A stretch of DNA of 64,000 nt. Origin: Tyzzerella sp. An114. Its GTDB lineage: Bacteria; Bacillota; Clostridia; Lachnospirales; Anaerotignaceae. The translations under genes were made by a program, and so were the position numbers. The notes under the pieces are model-generated. The model made no database searches. It was not told where the DNA came from and saw nothing but the letters and a program-made list of their open reading frames with translations. Where the stretch lies: the NCBI RefSeq assembly GCF_002161055.1, contig NZ_NFLT01000001.1, positions 310,001 through 374,000 of the forward strand, given 5' to 3'. Position 1 is the stretch's first letter, and every line of letters begins with the position of its first letter. Of this stretch, positions 47,536 through 56,081 are shown one piece after another.

Positions 47536-47588
47536 AAAAATAAGCTTATTTTTTCACTATAATATTATTTTATTATCCCATATATCAA
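47536..47588 (-). promoter_or_regulatory. candidate promoter with operator-like palindrome for the nucleoside operon
   Basis: Minus-strand TTGATA (47588-47583) and TATTAT (47564-47559) have 18-nt spacing. A perfect 18-base palindrome, AAAAATAAGCTTATTTTT (47536-47553), begins 5 bases further on, covering the likely transcription start. That position suits a repressor site. The palindrome is AT-rich and could be chance. Confidence 0.4.
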
Positions 47589-47696
47589 AAAAATTTACAA
47601 GATTATTTCACAAATTGTATTTAAAATTAAAAATACAAAATATGCAAATTTTGTCTTTTTTGGAAGGACACAAGTAATTTTATAAAAAATATGTTA

Positions 47697-48695
47697 TTAG
47701 TCAAGATAATAAGTATAATTTGTTGTAAATTTAGAACCTGTTTTATCCTCAAACACTGTAACAACATAAATCATAGGTCTTAAATTTAAGTCCAACTGCT
47801 TCTCTGCACTTTGGCTGTAAACTTTATAATTTTCAAATCCCTCAAGAGCTTTTTTCTTTGCGTTTTCAATTTCTCCTTCAGAAACATCATTTCCATTTAT
47901 AGTTATATCTTTACCATTAATATTAAAATCTACTATTTTATTTACGTATTTAATTCCATCATTACTTATAAACACCATTAAATCATTCTGTGTTCTAAAA
48001 CCTTTATAATAAAGGGAATATATAACTCTGTAATCTCCATTTGAGCCTTCACTCTCTATGTCTTCAAGTTTACAATTTTCATTAAATCCCTGTGCATTTT
48101 TAGCTAAGTACTCTGTAAGAGCCTGAACATCTCCCTCTTTAGGATTTATATTAAGTTTTTCATTTATTTCTATAAAAACATTTGATGAATTTGTATTATT
48201 GTCATTGTCACTATCCAAATTAATAGTTATCTTATTTTCATTACCATTCCAAATACAATCATAACCTATAATATCTGAAAAATCCCTTATAGAAAAATAA
48301 TTGTTACCATCTATATTATAAGCTTCAAGATTTCCAAATCTTTTTGCATCTATAAACACACTTTGAGAAGATTTAACAGCATTTTTAGAAATATTTTCGA
48401 TATGTGACATTTTATCACTGCTATTTTTTGAAGTATCAACATTTATTTCATTTGTTCTACTATCATACTCAACATAAAATTCCATTATTATTCCCATGTC
48501 TCTAAGTTTAAAATAGTTTTTACCATTTATATTATAGGCACTCATATTTTCAACTTTTGTTTCCACACCATTTTTAATAATATAAAGATTGTTGTTAGAA
48601 GGTAATGCTAAATATGTACTTTGACCATAAGCGTTATAGCATAAACTTCCTATTACAATAGTAGAGGCAAATAATTTAAACATATTTTTAATCAT
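47697..48695 (-). CDS. secreted protein with two stalk-domain (copper amine oxidase N-like) repeats
   Basis: 332 residues with a signal peptide (about residues 1-24, ending at YNAYGQ). Two related repeats of the stalk-domain type are seen: AYNINGKNYFKLRDMGIIM (near residue 55) and AYNIDGNNYFSIRDFSDIIG (near 125). An Asn/Asp-rich linker follows, then a C-terminal alpha/beta domain of unknown type. Such domains occur on clostridial surface proteins; there is no amine oxidase catalytic domain. ATG 48695 is preferred over the adjacent TTG. Stand-alone gene. Confidence 0.8.
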   Translation of the reverse strand: MIKNMFKLFASTIVIGSLCYNAYGQSTYLALPSNNNLYIIKNGVETKVENMSAYNINGKNYFKLRDMGIIMEFYVEYDSRTNEINVDTSKNSSDKMSHIENISKNAVKSSQSVFIDAKRFGNLEAYNIDGNNYFSIRDFSDIIGYDCIWNGNENKITINLDSDNDNNTNSSNVFIEINEKLNINPKEGDVQALTEYLAKNAQGFNENCKLEDIESEGSNGDYRVIYSLYYKGFRTQNDLMVFISNDGIKYVNKIVDFNINGKDITINGNDVSEGEIENAKKKALEGFENYKVYSQSAEKQLDLNLRPMIYVVTVFEDKTGSKFTTNYTYYLD

Positions 48696-48807
48696 CAAAA
48701 ATCACTCCTTATAAATATGTATATATCATACTTATAATATACCCATAAAATATGCTACATTCAATTAAAGTAATAAATATTTAATAAAATAATAAGATTT
48801 ATAAAAA

Positions 48808-48843
48808 ACGGCAGATAAGCTGAATTAAACAGCTATCTGCCGT
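48808..48843. terminator. strong bidirectional hairpin terminator
   Basis: The arms ACGGCAGATAAGCTG/CAGCTATCTGCCGT (one bulge) have a 7-nt loop. The plus side has TATTTTTTT; the minus side has T6ATAAATC. It terminates the PqqD-like/membrane protein pair. Confidence 0.88.
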
Positions 48844-48861
48844 ATTTTTTTCAAATTAATG

Positions 48862-49212
48862 TTATTTTCCATATAAAGTATAAAAAGTTTTACCCTTCTT
48901 TTTTTCTTCTTTTACAATTTTTTGTTTTATCATATAAGGAATTAAAGAATCAACAAACAAAGAAGGCTCTGTAACTCCCATTCTGTCTTTAGAAAAAGGC
49001 TGTGAAACCCATATATCTTTCACAACAATTTCCATATCTTCTTTTGTCATTTCACCTTTTTCATTAAGTGCTTTTTTTATTTTTGATATACCCTTTGCTG
49101 AAAGCATATTATTAAGGTCAGTAGTTTTTCTCTGAGCTCTCCACAATCCCCAAGTGTAAATAAAAGCTGTTATAACAGCAAACATCAATACATAAGGCAC
49201 ATATTTAAACAT
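48862..49212 (-). CDS. small membrane-anchored protein paired with a PqqD-like protein
   Basis: 116 residues: an N-terminal membrane helix (about 5-22), a charged middle (SAKGISKIKKALNEKGEMTKED), and a C-terminal segment that looks like a small winged helix (SLFVDSLIPYMIKQKIVKE, then TFYTLYGK). I chose ATG 49212, 6 nt from AAAGGTG. It overlaps the PqqD-like gene's end by 8 bases, so the two are coupled and probably act together. No known family recognised. Confidence 0.75.
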   Translation of the reverse strand: MFKYVPYVLMFAVITAFIYTWGLWRAQRKTTDLNNMLSAKGISKIKKALNEKGEMTKEDMEIVVKDIWVSQPFSKDRMGVTEPSLFVDSLIPYMIKQKIVKEEKKKGKTFYTLYGK

Positions 49213-49564
49213 TATTTTCACCTTTCCAATGTATAATATTGTTATCTTTCATTATTTCCAAAAACTTTATTAATCTTGATAAAGATTTTTCCATGCCAGG
49301 AAATTTTTGTTCCATCTCCAATGAAATATCATATACAGTTTTATTATCATCAATGGCAAGCCATACAAAAGTACCATATTCATCTAAATCTATATCGCTA
49401 ACTCTTGGACGATTAAAAAATTTCTGAGCTATCTTATAATAAAAGCCCTTCCACTCTATTAATAATACAGCTTTTCCATCATCGTTTATTGAATATTCTA
49501 TATCTTTATTTCTTACAGGTATAAAATCCATATAATTCTTTGATTTTTTTTTATTTTTAGGCAT
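49205..49564 (-). CDS. PqqD-like peptide-binding domain protein
   Basis: 119 residues. The winged-helix PqqD-type domain is suggested by FIPVRNKDIEYSINDDGKAV, LDEYGTFVWLAIDDNKTVYDI and the C-terminal FLEIMKDNNIIHWKG. Such domains guide precursor peptides to radical-SAM or other modifying enzymes. None is next to it here; its partner is a small membrane protein. It starts 74 bases after the OPT transporter stop, and a hairpin intervenes. Confidence 0.78.
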   Translation of the reverse strand: MPKNKKKSKNYMDFIPVRNKDIEYSINDDGKAVLLIEWKGFYYKIAQKFFNRPRVSDIDLDEYGTFVWLAIDDNKTVYDISLEMEQKFPGMEKSLSRLIKFLEIMKDNNIIHWKGENNV

Positions 49565-49602
49565 AAAATATCTCCTTTAAAATATTAAAAATTTTAAATA
49601 GT

Positions 49603-49626
49603 ACAGCCTGCTATAAGGCAGGCTGT
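49603..49626 (-). terminator. hairpin after the OPT transporter
   Basis: The perfect 9-bp stem ACAGCCTGC/GCAGGCTGT has a 6-nt loop. The minus-strand T-tract is interrupted (ACTATTTAAAATTTTT), so it may leak into the PqqD-like pair. Confidence 0.7.
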
Positions 49627-49638
49627 AATTTTTAAAAA

Positions 49639-51531
49639 TTATTTACTTGATTTTTTGCTTTTTGAAACACAAACATAAACAAGTGAAAGAAGAAGAAGTA
49701 TAAATACTACAATACTTCCAATCTGTCCTATTGAGAATTTATCAGATATATCAACATCAATATAGAAGAATGCGAGAAGGGCAAGTATTACACCCATGAG
49801 ACCTTCTCCAGCTATAAGACCTGAAGTATATAATATACCTCTGTCAACAGCCTCTTTCTTTTCTTCCTCTGAACCTTTGCGACTTTCAACAATATATCTA
49901 ATAATACCACCTGACATAATACCAGCATTTAAGCTGAATGGAAGATACATACCAACAGCAAATGGAAGTACAGGTATCTGTAATATTTCAATAACAATAG
50001 CAGCACATACACCGATAAGTATTAAAGCCCAAGGAAGTTCAGCGTTCATAATACCTTCAACAAGCATTTTCATCATTGTAGCCTGTGGAGCAGGTATTTC
50101 ATTTGAACCAAATCCCCAAACTTCACTTAAAAGATATAATACAAAACCGATAGCAGCTGATGAAACAACAACACCAAGCATTTCACCTATCTGCTGTTTT
50201 TTAGGTGTAGCACCTAAAATGAAACCTGTTTTAAGGTCCTGTGAACAGTCACCAGCAATAGCTGCAATTATACATATAATAGCACCAATTGATATAGCAC
50301 CCATCATACCTGTTACACCAACTGTTCCAGTAGCTTTTAATAAAAGTGTTGCAATGATAAGTGTTGCAATAGCCATACCTGAAACAGGGTTGTTTGATGA
50401 ACCTATAAGACCAACCATTCTTGATGATACAGTAGCAAAGAAGAAACCAAATACTACTATTATAATAGCACCAATAGGGTTAACAGGGAATACAGGAAGT
50501 ATCCATATTGCAAGAGCTATTACTACAACAATAATAAGAAGTAAAGGCATAGGTAAATCCTGTTCTGTACGAAGTGAAGCATTTGCTGCATGGTTTTTCT
50601 TCATGCTTGACATTGCCTGTCCAAATGTCTTTACAATTAATGGAAAAGTCTTTATAAGACTTATTATACCACCGGCAGCAACAGCACCAGCACCAATATA
50701 TTTAATATATGTTCCCCAAATTGTACCAGGGTCCATAGTTGAAATAGGAACAGCTCCTGGGAAAATTATTGCATCTCCACCAAAAAGAGCAATCATAGGC
50801 ATAAGTACAAACCAGCTTAATGTACTACCAGCAAGCATATAGCTTGAAATTTTAGGACCACAGATATAACCAACACCAGTAAGGGCTGGAAGAACCTGTA
50901 TACCAATCTGTGAACCAGCATATCCTTTTATTGCATATCCTACTTCACTAGGGAATATTTTCGCACCATCAGCAATTAATTTATAAAGTGCTGAAATACC
51001 AAGACCAGCAAAAACTGTACCAGCTTTGCTACCACCTTCCTCACCAGCAAGAAGAACCTCAGCACAAGCTGTACCTTCTGGGAAAGGAAGTGTTCCATGT
51101 TCCTCAACAATAAGAGCCTGACGAAGTGGAACCATGAAAGCAACACCTAAAATACCACCTACAAGAGCAATCATAAATATTGTGATAACACTTGGAGGGT
51201 CTATAACTCCCTCTTTTGCCCAAAGGAAAAGAGCTGGAAGTGTGAATATTGCACCAGCAGCAACAGATTCACCAGCAGAACCTATTGTCTGTACAAGGTT
51301 ATTTTCGAGAATAGAATCTCTTCTTAATATTATACGAATAATAGCCATTGATATTACGGCAGCAGGAATTGACGCAGAAACAGTCATACCTACACGAAGT
51401 CCAAGGTATGCATTTGCAGCACCAAATACTATTGCAAGGAATATACCTATAAGTATAGATGTTACTGTAAATTCTGGAACAACTCTGTCAGCCGGTATAT
51501 ACGGCTTGAAATCATTTTTATTGTTTGACAT
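49639..51531 (-). CDS. OPT-family oligopeptide transporter
   Basis: 630 residues, about 14-16 membrane helices. Family features are VFGAANAYLGLRVGMTVSAS near the N-terminus, NNLVQTIGSAGESVAAGAIF, PFPEGTACAEVL and SSNNPVSGMAIATL. Prokaryotic OPT proteins import short peptides. It lies 29 bases downstream of pepD, forming a peptide import and cleavage pair. Confidence 0.92.
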   Translation of the reverse strand: MSNNKNDFKPYIPADRVVPEFTVTSILIGIFLAIVFGAANAYLGLRVGMTVSASIPAAVISMAIIRIILRRDSILENNLVQTIGSAGESVAAGAIFTLPALFLWAKEGVIDPPSVITIFMIALVGGILGVAFMVPLRQALIVEEHGTLPFPEGTACAEVLLAGEEGGSKAGTVFAGLGISALYKLIADGAKIFPSEVGYAIKGYAGSQIGIQVLPALTGVGYICGPKISSYMLAGSTLSWFVLMPMIALFGGDAIIFPGAVPISTMDPGTIWGTYIKYIGAGAVAAGGIISLIKTFPLIVKTFGQAMSSMKKNHAANASLRTEQDLPMPLLLIIVVVIALAIWILPVFPVNPIGAIIIVVFGFFFATVSSRMVGLIGSSNNPVSGMAIATLIIATLLLKATGTVGVTGMMGAISIGAIICIIAAIAGDCSQDLKTGFILGATPKKQQIGEMLGVVVSSAAIGFVLYLLSEVWGFGSNEIPAPQATMMKMLVEGIMNAELPWALILIGVCAAIVIEILQIPVLPFAVGMYLPFSLNAGIMSGGIIRYIVESRKGSEEEKKEAVDRGILYTSGLIAGEGLMGVILALLAFFYIDVDISDKFSIGQIGSIVVFILLLLSLVYVCVSKSKKSSK

Positions 51532-51560
51532 TTTTTTCTCCTTTTTTACATAAATAATTG

Positions 51561-53021
51561 TTAATTTTCTGACATATATTCTAATACACTTGAAAGAAGT
51601 TTATAAAATCTCTCAACAGAGTCAAGAGGAAGTCTCTCATCTGGTGTATGACAACCATATATGTCTGGACCAACTGCTATTGCATCAATATTATCAATTG
51701 CATCAGAAAAAAGACCACATTCAAGACCTGCATGAATAGCTTCTATTCTAAGGTCTTTATCAAAAAGATTTTTATAAACATTACAGAATACATCTCTTAC
51801 AGGAGACTTTTCTGCATAACTCCAGCCTGGATACTCTCCATCAATACTTTTTTCAAATCCAAAAGTATCAAAAAGTATTCCCAAAACTTCTTTTGTATCT
51901 TCTTGGAGAGAAGCAACAGAAGAACGTGGAGCAAAAATAAGCTTAGCTTCACTATCTTTCAACTGAGCAATGCCTAAATTTAAAGAAGTTACAACAAATC
52001 CATTCATATTTATATTGCGACTTCTTATACCATTAGGTGCAAGTCTTATTGCATTTATAAAAGAATTACTATCTTCTTTTGATACTGCAAAACATTCTTT
52101 TTCTTCAGTTAATAAAGTTTCAACTTTAAAATCAGCCTCGTAAGGACAAATTTCAGATTTTAAAAGCTCTATAATACTATTTAAAGCATTTTCTCCCTTT
52201 TTAGCTTCTTCTAATGATGAAAACATAATCTGTGCTTTACACTCTCTTGGAATTGCATTGTCTTTTGTTCCGCCTTCAAAAGAAACAATATTACAATCTG
52301 CTACTTTCATTATTTTATATATAATTCTAGCCATCAAAATATTAGCATTGTTTCTCTCTTTATCTATGTCCATACCTGAATGTCCACCCAAAAGACCTGA
52401 AACCTCTATTTTCAGAATAACCCCTTTTTTTATTTCGCCTGAAATCTCTTTTGAACCGGTATATCTCAAACCACCTGCACAGCTTACAGTTGCAACACCT
52501 TCTTCTTCAGAATCAAGGTTTATCATTGTTCTTGCTGATATTTTTGTCTTATCAAGAGCCACAGCTCCCAAAAGTCCAATTTCCTCTCCTGTTGTGAACA
52601 CACACTCCAAAGGAGGATTTTTCAAATTATTATCATCAAGCACAGTCAACATAAGTGCAACAGCAATACCATTATCCGCACCTAAAGTTGTACCATCAGC
52701 CATAAGCATTCCATCTTTTACATAAAGTTTAAGACCATCTTTCATAAAATCATGTTCAACATCAACACGTTTCTCACATACCATATCAACATGACCTTGA
52801 AGCATAACTGCCGGTTTATTCTCTGCCCCCACAGAAGCTTGCTTTTTTATTATTACATTAAAATCTTTATCCTGATAATATTCAAGATTTCTTTTTGTAG
52901 CAAAATCTACCAAATAATCACTTATGCCCTTTTCATTTCCTGAACCTCTAGGAATAGAGCTTATTTCTTCAAAAAAATGAAAAAGCATTTTTGGTTCATA
53001 GCCTTCAATTTTAAATTCCAT
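51561..53021 (-). CDS. pepD: aminoacyl-histidine dipeptidase (PepD, M20C)
   Basis: 486 residues, full length. Zinc and catalytic motifs are MLQGHVDMVCEK, TLGADNGIAVALML, TTGEEIGLLGA, MINLDSEEEG and HAGLECGLFS. It hydrolyses Xaa-His and other dipeptides in the cytoplasm. ATG 53021 is 8 nt from AAGGAGG; the GTG nine bases earlier is less well spaced. It is coupled to the OPT transporter gene and would digest the imported peptides. Confidence 0.95.
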   Translation of the reverse strand: MEFKIEGYEPKMLFHFFEEISSIPRGSGNEKGISDYLVDFATKRNLEYYQDKDFNVIIKKQASVGAENKPAVMLQGHVDMVCEKRVDVEHDFMKDGLKLYVKDGMLMADGTTLGADNGIAVALMLTVLDDNNLKNPPLECVFTTGEEIGLLGAVALDKTKISARTMINLDSEEEGVATVSCAGGLRYTGSKEISGEIKKGVILKIEVSGLLGGHSGMDIDKERNNANILMARIIYKIMKVADCNIVSFEGGTKDNAIPRECKAQIMFSSLEEAKKGENALNSIIELLKSEICPYEADFKVETLLTEEKECFAVSKEDSNSFINAIRLAPNGIRSRNINMNGFVVTSLNLGIAQLKDSEAKLIFAPRSSVASLQEDTKEVLGILFDTFGFEKSIDGEYPGWSYAEKSPVRDVFCNVYKNLFDKDLRIEAIHAGLECGLFSDAIDNIDAIAVGPDIYGCHTPDERLPLDSVERFYKLLSSVLEYMSEN

Positions 53022-53061
53022 ATATAACACCTCCTTCTCTAAATAAAAAGCAAACTTCTAT

Positions 53062-53090
53062 ATTTTATCACTTTTCCCTACTAAATTCAA
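53062..53090 (-). promoter_or_regulatory. candidate promoter of pepD-OPT
   Basis: Minus-strand TTGAAT (53090-53085) and TAAAAT (53067-53062) are 17 nt apart, about 40 bases before the pepD start. Confidence 0.45.
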
Positions 53091-53173
53091 TTAAAGTCTA
53101 TGTTTATCCATAAAAAACCTTATTTTTTACACATATAATACCATTTATATTATATTTGTTGTAAAATAATAAT

Positions 53174-53206
53174 AAAAAAAGAGAACTTAAAAAGTTCTCT
53201 TTTTTT
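53174..53206 (-). terminator. intrinsic terminator after the RNA methyltransferase gene
   Basis: The stem AAAAGAGAACTT/AAGTTCTCTTTT has a 3-nt loop with A- and T-runs on both sides, 8 bases past the stop at 53215. Confidence 0.88.
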
Positions 53207-53214
53207 ATTTATAA

Positions 53215-54573
53215 TTATATACGAGATAAAAGTACTACCGTCTCAACATGAACAGTTCTTGGGAACATATCCATAAGTTTAACTTTTTTAGTCTTATATC
53301 CACTTTCCTCAAAAATCTGTAAATCTCTAACAAGAGAAGTTGGTTTACATGAAACATAAACTATTTCCGGAGCACCAAAATCAATAATTTTTCCTATTGC
53401 TTTAGGATGTATTCCATCTCTTGGAGGGTCAACAATTATAATATCTGGTTTATCTGTAAGTTCATCAACTTTTTTAAGAACGTCTCCAGCTATAAACTCA
53501 CAATTTGAAATGCCATTCATTTTTGCATTTTCATTGGCAGCCACAACAGCTTCCTCTACAATCTCAATTCCTATAACTTTCTTTGATTTTTCTGACATAA
53601 TCTGACCTATTGTTCCTGTACCACAATAAAGGTCAAAAACAACTTTATTTTCAGCATCTCCCGCAAAATCTCTAACTATTGAATAAAGTTTTTCTGCGCC
53701 CTTAGAATTTGTCTGGAAAAATGAGAATGTTGAAACTTTGAAATCTAAATCAAAGAGTTTTTCCATAAAATAATCTTTTCCATAAAGTACCTCTGTTGAG
53801 TCACTTTTTACAACATCAGCAAGTCCATCATTTATTGTGTGAAGTATACCACATATACTTCCTTCAAGTTCTGTTTCAAGCAAAGCATTTTTAAACTCAT
53901 CTCTGCTAAATGTATATTCACTTGATGTAACAAGATTTATAAGTATCTCACCATAAGCCTCACTTTTTCTTACAACAAGATGTCTTAAAACTCCTTCATG
54001 TCTCATTTTATGATAAAAAGGAACGTTTCTTTCCTTAAAGAAATCTAATACAGTTTTTATTATACTTATAAAATCTCTGTCAACAATATTACAATCTGTT
54101 AATGTCACAACTTCATAATAACTCATTCTTTTTCTCATTCCAAGAGCAAGGTCTCCACCTTTTTCCTCATCACCGAATGAAAATTCACACTTATTTCTAT
54201 AACCTTCTAATTTTGGAGAAGGCTCAATTCCAAGATATTCAAAGTCTGTTATATTGCCATCTTTAAAGAGTTTTAAAACCTGATTTTCTTTAAGTTTAAG
54301 CTCATCATCATGTTTAAGCTGCTGATATGTGCAACCTCCGCAAAACTCAAAATGTGGACATTTAGGTTCTATCTCGACAGGAGATTTTTCTAAAACTTCA
54401 AGAAGTCTTCCTTCAACACTGCTTTTTTTCTTTTTATTTATTCTAGCAGAAACTTTCTGTCCCGGAACTGTATTTTTTACAATAATATTTGTATCTTCAA
54501 ACTTTCCTCGTCCTTTATTTGGAAAAAGAACTTCATCAATGACTATTTCAACAATATCATTTTTTTTAACCAT
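53215..54573 (-). CDS. rlmD: 23S rRNA (uracil-5-)-methyltransferase, RlmD/TrmA family
   Basis: 452 residues. Layout is an N-terminal TRAM RNA-binding domain (about 1-60), an Fe-S site with CPHFEFCGGCTYQQ, and a C-terminal SAM methyltransferase with DLYCGTGTIGQIM, the VDPPRDGIHPKA segment and YVSCKPTSLVRDL holding the catalytic Cys. It methylates uridine at C5 in 23S rRNA or tRNA; which position cannot be told. ATG 54573 is 7 nt from GGAGG. Monocistronic. Confidence 0.92.
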   Translation of the reverse strand: MVKKNDIVEIVIDEVLFPNKGRGKFEDTNIIVKNTVPGQKVSARINKKKKSSVEGRLLEVLEKSPVEIEPKCPHFEFCGGCTYQQLKHDDELKLKENQVLKLFKDGNITDFEYLGIEPSPKLEGYRNKCEFSFGDEEKGGDLALGMRKRMSYYEVVTLTDCNIVDRDFISIIKTVLDFFKERNVPFYHKMRHEGVLRHLVVRKSEAYGEILINLVTSSEYTFSRDEFKNALLETELEGSICGILHTINDGLADVVKSDSTEVLYGKDYFMEKLFDLDFKVSTFSFFQTNSKGAEKLYSIVRDFAGDAENKVVFDLYCGTGTIGQIMSEKSKKVIGIEIVEEAVVAANENAKMNGISNCEFIAGDVLKKVDELTDKPDIIIVDPPRDGIHPKAIGKIIDFGAPEIVYVSCKPTSLVRDLQIFEESGYKTKKVKLMDMFPRTVHVETVVLLSRI

Positions 54574-54601
54574 AAATACCTCCAAACTTAACATCACTTT
54601 A

Positions 54602-54630
54602 TTGAATTTTAATAAAAATTGTGCTATACT
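54602..54630 (+). promoter_or_regulatory. candidate promoter of the S1-domain gene
   Basis: TTGAAT (54602-54607) and TATACT (54625-54630) are exactly 17 nt apart. The leader downstream contains a stem-loop, GAGAATATCC-GTC-GGATTTCTC (54647-54668), of unknown role. Confidence 0.55.
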
Positions 54631-54707
54631 AATACATCATATTTATGAGAATATCCGTCGGATTTCTCCAACACAAAATTATTTATATATAGGAGTTGTT
54701 TTATTTA

Positions 54708-55166
54708 ATGTCTGAAAAATTAGAAATCGGTGCAATTGTTGAGGGTAAAGTTGTTAGAATAAAACCTTTTGGTGCAATTGTTTCCATTGATGGCAAAACT
54801 CAAGGTCTTGTACACATATCTCAGATTTCAAACAGTTTTGTACAGGATATAAATGAGCATATCGCCGTTGGCGACACTGTAAATGTAAAAGTTCTGTCAG
54901 TTGACGAGGAAACAGGAAAAATTTCTCTTTCTATAAAAGAAACTCTCCCTCCTCCTCAGAAACCTTCAAAACCTCAGCAGAACTTCAAAAATCGTGAACA
55001 CAAAAATAATTATGAAAACAGAGGTTCAAATAATCCAAGCAACGAATATTTCCAGCCACAGCCTGCTGTAACAGCTTCTTCTGACTTTGAAGATAAAATG
55101 AAAGAATGGCTTAAACAGGCAAATGAAAAACAAGCTGGTCTCAACAAAAGAGCAAACAGAAGATAA
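54708..55166 (+). CDS. S1 RNA-binding domain protein (YabR/CvfD-like)
   Basis: 152 residues. The N-terminal S1 domain (about 5-78) has GAIVEGKVVRIKPFGAIVSI, GLVHISQIS and GKISLSIKE. A Pro/Gln/Asn-rich linker follows (about 80-125), then a short charged helix. Similar to general stress protein 13 and YabR/CvfD, ribosome- or mRNA-associated regulators. ATG 54708 is about 12 nt from AGGAG, a long spacing that may mean weak translation. Monocistronic. Confidence 0.88.
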   Translation: MSEKLEIGAIVEGKVVRIKPFGAIVSIDGKTQGLVHISQISNSFVQDINEHIAVGDTVNVKVLSVDEETGKISLSIKETLPPPQKPSKPQQNFKNREHKNNYENRGSNNPSNEYFQPQPAVTASSDFEDKMKEWLKQANEKQAGLNKRANRR

Positions 55167-55174
55167 ATAATAAA

Positions 55175-55206
55175 ATTCGCTGAAATAATCAGCGGATTTT
55201 TTTATT
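55175..55206 (+). terminator. terminator of the S1-domain gene
   Basis: The stem CGCTGA/TCAGCG (55178-55194), extended by A/T pairs, is followed by a long T-run. From here to 55391 the sequence is AT-rich with no gene seen. Confidence 0.88.
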
Positions 55207-55391
55207 TTTCCTATATATTCAATCACATAATTCTATCATTAAATATACAATTTTTCAATAAACATAGCTTTCATTTAAACCATAGTATTTTAATAATACT
55301 TTGTATAAAGTATATAACAAATACAGAATACAGTATAATTTTTAGTAAAACATTCTACTGGAAATTTTTTGATGTATTTTAAAAAATACTA

Positions 55392-55420
55392 TTGACAAAT
55401 CTTTTTTTTGGTTTTATACT
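55392..55420 (+). promoter_or_regulatory. promoter of the T-box/ilv operon
   Basis: Perfect TTGACA (55392-55397) and TATACT (55415-55420) are 17 nt apart, directly before the T-box leader. One of the best promoters in the window. Confidence 0.75.
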
Positions 55421-55435
55421 TGTGTCATACAAACA

Positions 55436-55710
55436 AAAGCGAAGACGGAGACAAAAGTATCCCCTATGCGTACAGAGAGTCGGTATTTGGTGCGAGCCGA
55501 TGGTTAAAGGATATGATTAATCACTCCCAGCTTCACAGCTGAACAGATTTTTTCCAATTAAGTTGTGACGTATGCCTACGTTATAAGGCTAAGGTTAAAT
55601 ATTGACCTGACTGAGGCGGTTTTTCCGTGAAATAGGGTGGTAACACGAAACCTTTCGTCCCTATATACAATTCTTACATTGTGTATAGAGCCGAGAGGTT
55701 TTTTTATTTC
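55436..55710 (+). promoter_or_regulatory. T-box riboswitch, probably isoleucine-specific
   Basis: Stem I begins with GCGAAGACGGAGACAAAAGTA and contains AGAGAGTCGG and TTGGTGCGAGCCGA; its 3' strand is ATATGATTAATCACTCCC. The conserved T-box AGGGTGGTAACACG is at 55634-55647. The alternative terminator pairs AACCTTTCG with CGAGAGGTT around CTATATACAAT/ATTGTGTATAG and ends in T7 (about 55701-55707). The specifier is ATT (55516-55518) or ATC (55520-55522), both isoleucine codons, fitting the downstream ilv genes. Uncharged tRNA-Ile would open expression. Confidence 0.93.
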
Positions 55711-55775
55711 ATTCTCAGGTCAACAAAATGATAATAGTAAATGATTGTTTTAAGGATATTGAGGAGGAATATAAT

Positions 55776-56003
55776 ATGTGTAGAACTTTAACTTTCAAGG
55801 TAACAAGTGGTATGGATTCAGCTGTAAGAGTAATGACAACTTTAAGAAGAAAACAATTTGACGTAAAAGAATTTTCTATGAAAGATTTAGACGAAATAAG
55901 CGTTACTTTAGAAGATATGCCTATGGAATATACAAGTTTTGATAAAGCTGTTCTCTATATGAAAAAACTTGAAGATGTTTATGATGTAAGAGAAGTATGC
56001 TAA
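55776..56003 (+). CDS. ilvN: acetolactate synthase small (regulatory) subunit, ACT domain only
   Basis: 75 residues forming one ACT domain: CRTLTFKVTSGMDSAVRVMTT-like first strand and helix, then a RKQFDVKEFS strand and DKAVLYMKKLEDVYDVREV. It is much shorter than IlvH (about 160-175 residues) and more like the 87-residue IlvM. ATG 55776 is 8 nt from GAGGAGG; the frame is open further upstream into the leader but without a site. It is 78 bases before ilvB under the T-box. Valine feedback may be altered with so short a subunit. Confidence 0.82.
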   Translation: MCRTLTFKVTSGMDSAVRVMTTLRRKQFDVKEFSMKDLDEISVTLEDMPMEYTSFDKAVLYMKKLEDVYDVREVC

Positions 56004-56081
56004 TTTGTTTTTTATAAATTTTAAAAAAAAGCTAAATTTTGGGGGAAATTTAGAGCGGAGACAGATTAAAGGAGAAAATAT

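Noticed and set aside
47507-47696. possible purine riboswitch before the nucleoside import operon
   Set aside because: None of the conserved purine-aptamer junction sequence was found; only a promoter and a palindrome.
49796-50842. 348-codon frame on the plus strand
   Set aside because: It is antisense to the OPT transporter gene, whose coding frame and domains are clear; the open frame is a codon-bias shadow.
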